Below are positions 62,801-64,000 of a stretch of 64,000 nt of DNA, in pieces. The number at the start of each line of letters is the position of its first letter. Position 1 is the first letter of the stretch. The notes below the pieces were generated by a model that saw only the letters and a program-made list of their open reading frames with translations, was not told the DNA's origin and ran no database searches. The translations under genes were made by a program, and so were the position numbers. The stretch comes from Campylorhamphus procurvoides. Its lineage: Eukaryota > Chordata > Aves > Passeriformes > Dendrocolaptidae. The DNA is taken from the NCBI GenBank assembly GCA_013396655.1, contig WBMV01007323.1, positions 186,001 through 250,000 of the forward strand, in the 5' to 3' direction.

Positions 62801-63955
62801 TTGTACCCAAAGCAGACCAATAGATACTAGTGTTATGGCCAATTTATCTGGGTTTATTTCCTGATAAATACAAGGGATGAAATTGCCTTTAGACAGTAAG
62901 AAAATCATTGTACAGATAGTAAACATATATAGGGTAATTTTAGTGCAGTTCCCTTGGGGAGGCTAGATAGGTTCTTTTTTTTTGCATTTTATTGTTGTTT
63001 TGAGTCATCTACAACTTGTAAAGTGATCAGATTTTTTGGTGTTAAAGCTCTTATATAAACATAAACTACTTCTATTTCTGTCCTTTTTTTCAATAAAAAA
63101 TGGGTTCTTTTGACTGAAATGTACACTGAGAAACAGATTGAATCAACAGTTACATTACTTGTTTGACTGATTGATTCAGCTTTCTTCTTACTCATGCAGT
63201 GAATGAAATAGTGCATGTCTCTAAAAGTAGGGAACAGAAAGACAGCTACATAGTCAGTGAAAAAATAGAATACAGCTTCATAAAGGAATTACCGCCACCC
63301 TACCTTCTCATATTCTTGTCTATCCCACACCGTTGGAAGTTTGACCTTGCTCAGACAAAACTCTTACTTTTTTACCTTTAAAAATATTCCCTAACAGAGG
63401 GATCCTTATTCTCTGGCAGTAGTCATATCTTTTAAAGTACCCCGTGTTTGCCTCTTTTTCAATATACCATTGCAAATGTATAGACTCAATCAACAATGTA
63501 GTTCTGCTATAGGATGAGGCATTGTCAGCGTACATCTGAAGAAATATCTGCACATCTTTTGTGGGCAAAAGCTGGATAGATTCTATTTGAGTGTCAGGGG
63601 GCGGATGCTGACACTGTCAGGCCTGTGCATGGGCACAGGGATTTTGGGGTGCTCAATCGGCCCATCTTGGCTGTTCTCCTGCTAAACAAAGAAAGCAACT
63701 ATCTCCTCCTATCCATGCAAGGAGGTCTGACTCCTGTGGCATGCTCAGAACCACAGTTTGATTTAATGCCTTTATTTAAATTAATGAGAATTGAAAAAAA
63801 GCTTGAATGGTCAGATCTTATTTGTGTGTGAGTTATAACACAGTTAGAGCTTTTCTTGATTTAAAAGTCCAAGATTTAAAACTGAGCTGAGGCTCTGTTT
63901 TTTGTTCTGGTGAGAAAAATGTTGGACTTCACAGAACTTTGCTTCTTCTCTGTAG
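56839..63955. other. Unique AT-rich non-coding sequence (possible intron)
   Basis: No gene or repeat family recognised. If the exon at the right edge is real, this is the tail of its upstream intron. T-rich text at about 60498-60600 and the G/T tract at 62291-62358 are the only low-complexity items of note. Confidence 0.5.
62291..62358. repeat. G/T-rich low-complexity tract
   Basis: TTGTTTGTTTTTTTTGTGTG followed by GTTTGTGTTTTGG and TTTTTTGGTTTTTTTGG words. Confidence 0.75.
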
Positions 63956-64000
63956 GTGCTGAAGGACATGGGTGCTCCACCAGATGACTCAACTGAGCTC
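63956..64000 (+). CDS. Possible 5' end of an internal coding exon (cut by window edge)
   Basis: A strong vertebrate-type splice acceptor precedes this point: a pyrimidine tract TTTGCTTCTTCTCTGTAG ends at 63955. Downstream, only the phase-0 frame stays open to the window edge, reading VLKDMGAPPDDSTEL over 15 codons; the other two frames meet TGA within 45 bases. The peptide is acidic with a PP pair and looks like linker rather than a catalytic motif. I do not recognise the gene, and 15 codons cannot prove coding. If true, the upstream sequence is a large intron of a plus-strand gene. The alternative is a chance acceptor. Confidence 0.35.
   Translation, partial: MLKDMGAPPDDSTEL

Overview
The window is almost certainly from a bird nuclear genome, probably a passerine. 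That rests on four AT-rich-embedded CR1 LINE fragments, one or more ending in the (ATTCTATG)n tail typical of sauropsid CR1, and on four long terminal repeats that resemble LTR families I know from songbird and other avian genomes. Species cannot be named from this sequence. There is no bacterial or viral gene layout, no CRISPR array, and no rRNA or convincing tRNA gene.

Almost the whole window reads as non-coding: a gene desert or, more likely given the right edge, a long intron or intergenic flank. Layout: 1-6562 unique non-coding; 6563-7148 LTR on the minus strand; 8419-8518 perfect 2 x 50 bp tandem duplication; 9850-10235 CR1 3' end (minus) and 10578-10970 CR1 fragment (plus), arranged divergently; 11585-12610 a long minus-strand LTR holding the longest open frame in the window, which is not a gene; 12611-24455 unique sequence with several small structural motifs; 24462-24897 a complete ERVK-type solo LTR with a perfect 6-bp target duplication; 24904-36229 unique; 36230-37530 an internally deleted CR1 carrying a coiled-coil ORF1 remnant and pieces of the reverse transcriptase; 37899-38601 a second complete solo LTR with a perfect 5-bp target duplication and one N inside it; 38607-55364 unique; 55365-56838 the longest CR1 copy, with reverse-transcriptase motifs A, B and C still readable in one frame but interrupted by stops and with a mutated catalytic aspartate; 56839-63955 unique; and at 63956-64000 a possible start of a coding exon behind a good splice acceptor.

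No pathway or operon can be described. The retroelement copies are all defective or solo LTRs. The most informative observations are the two dated-by-structure LTR insertions with exact target duplications, a hidden assembly gap at the single N, a mosaic CR1 lacking its catalytic core, a minimal-loop G-quadruplex motif, a 9-bp-phased array of three alternating GTCACC half-sites, and a recurring class of G/T-rich (or C/A-rich) tracts. I did not find a convincing undescribed gene system.
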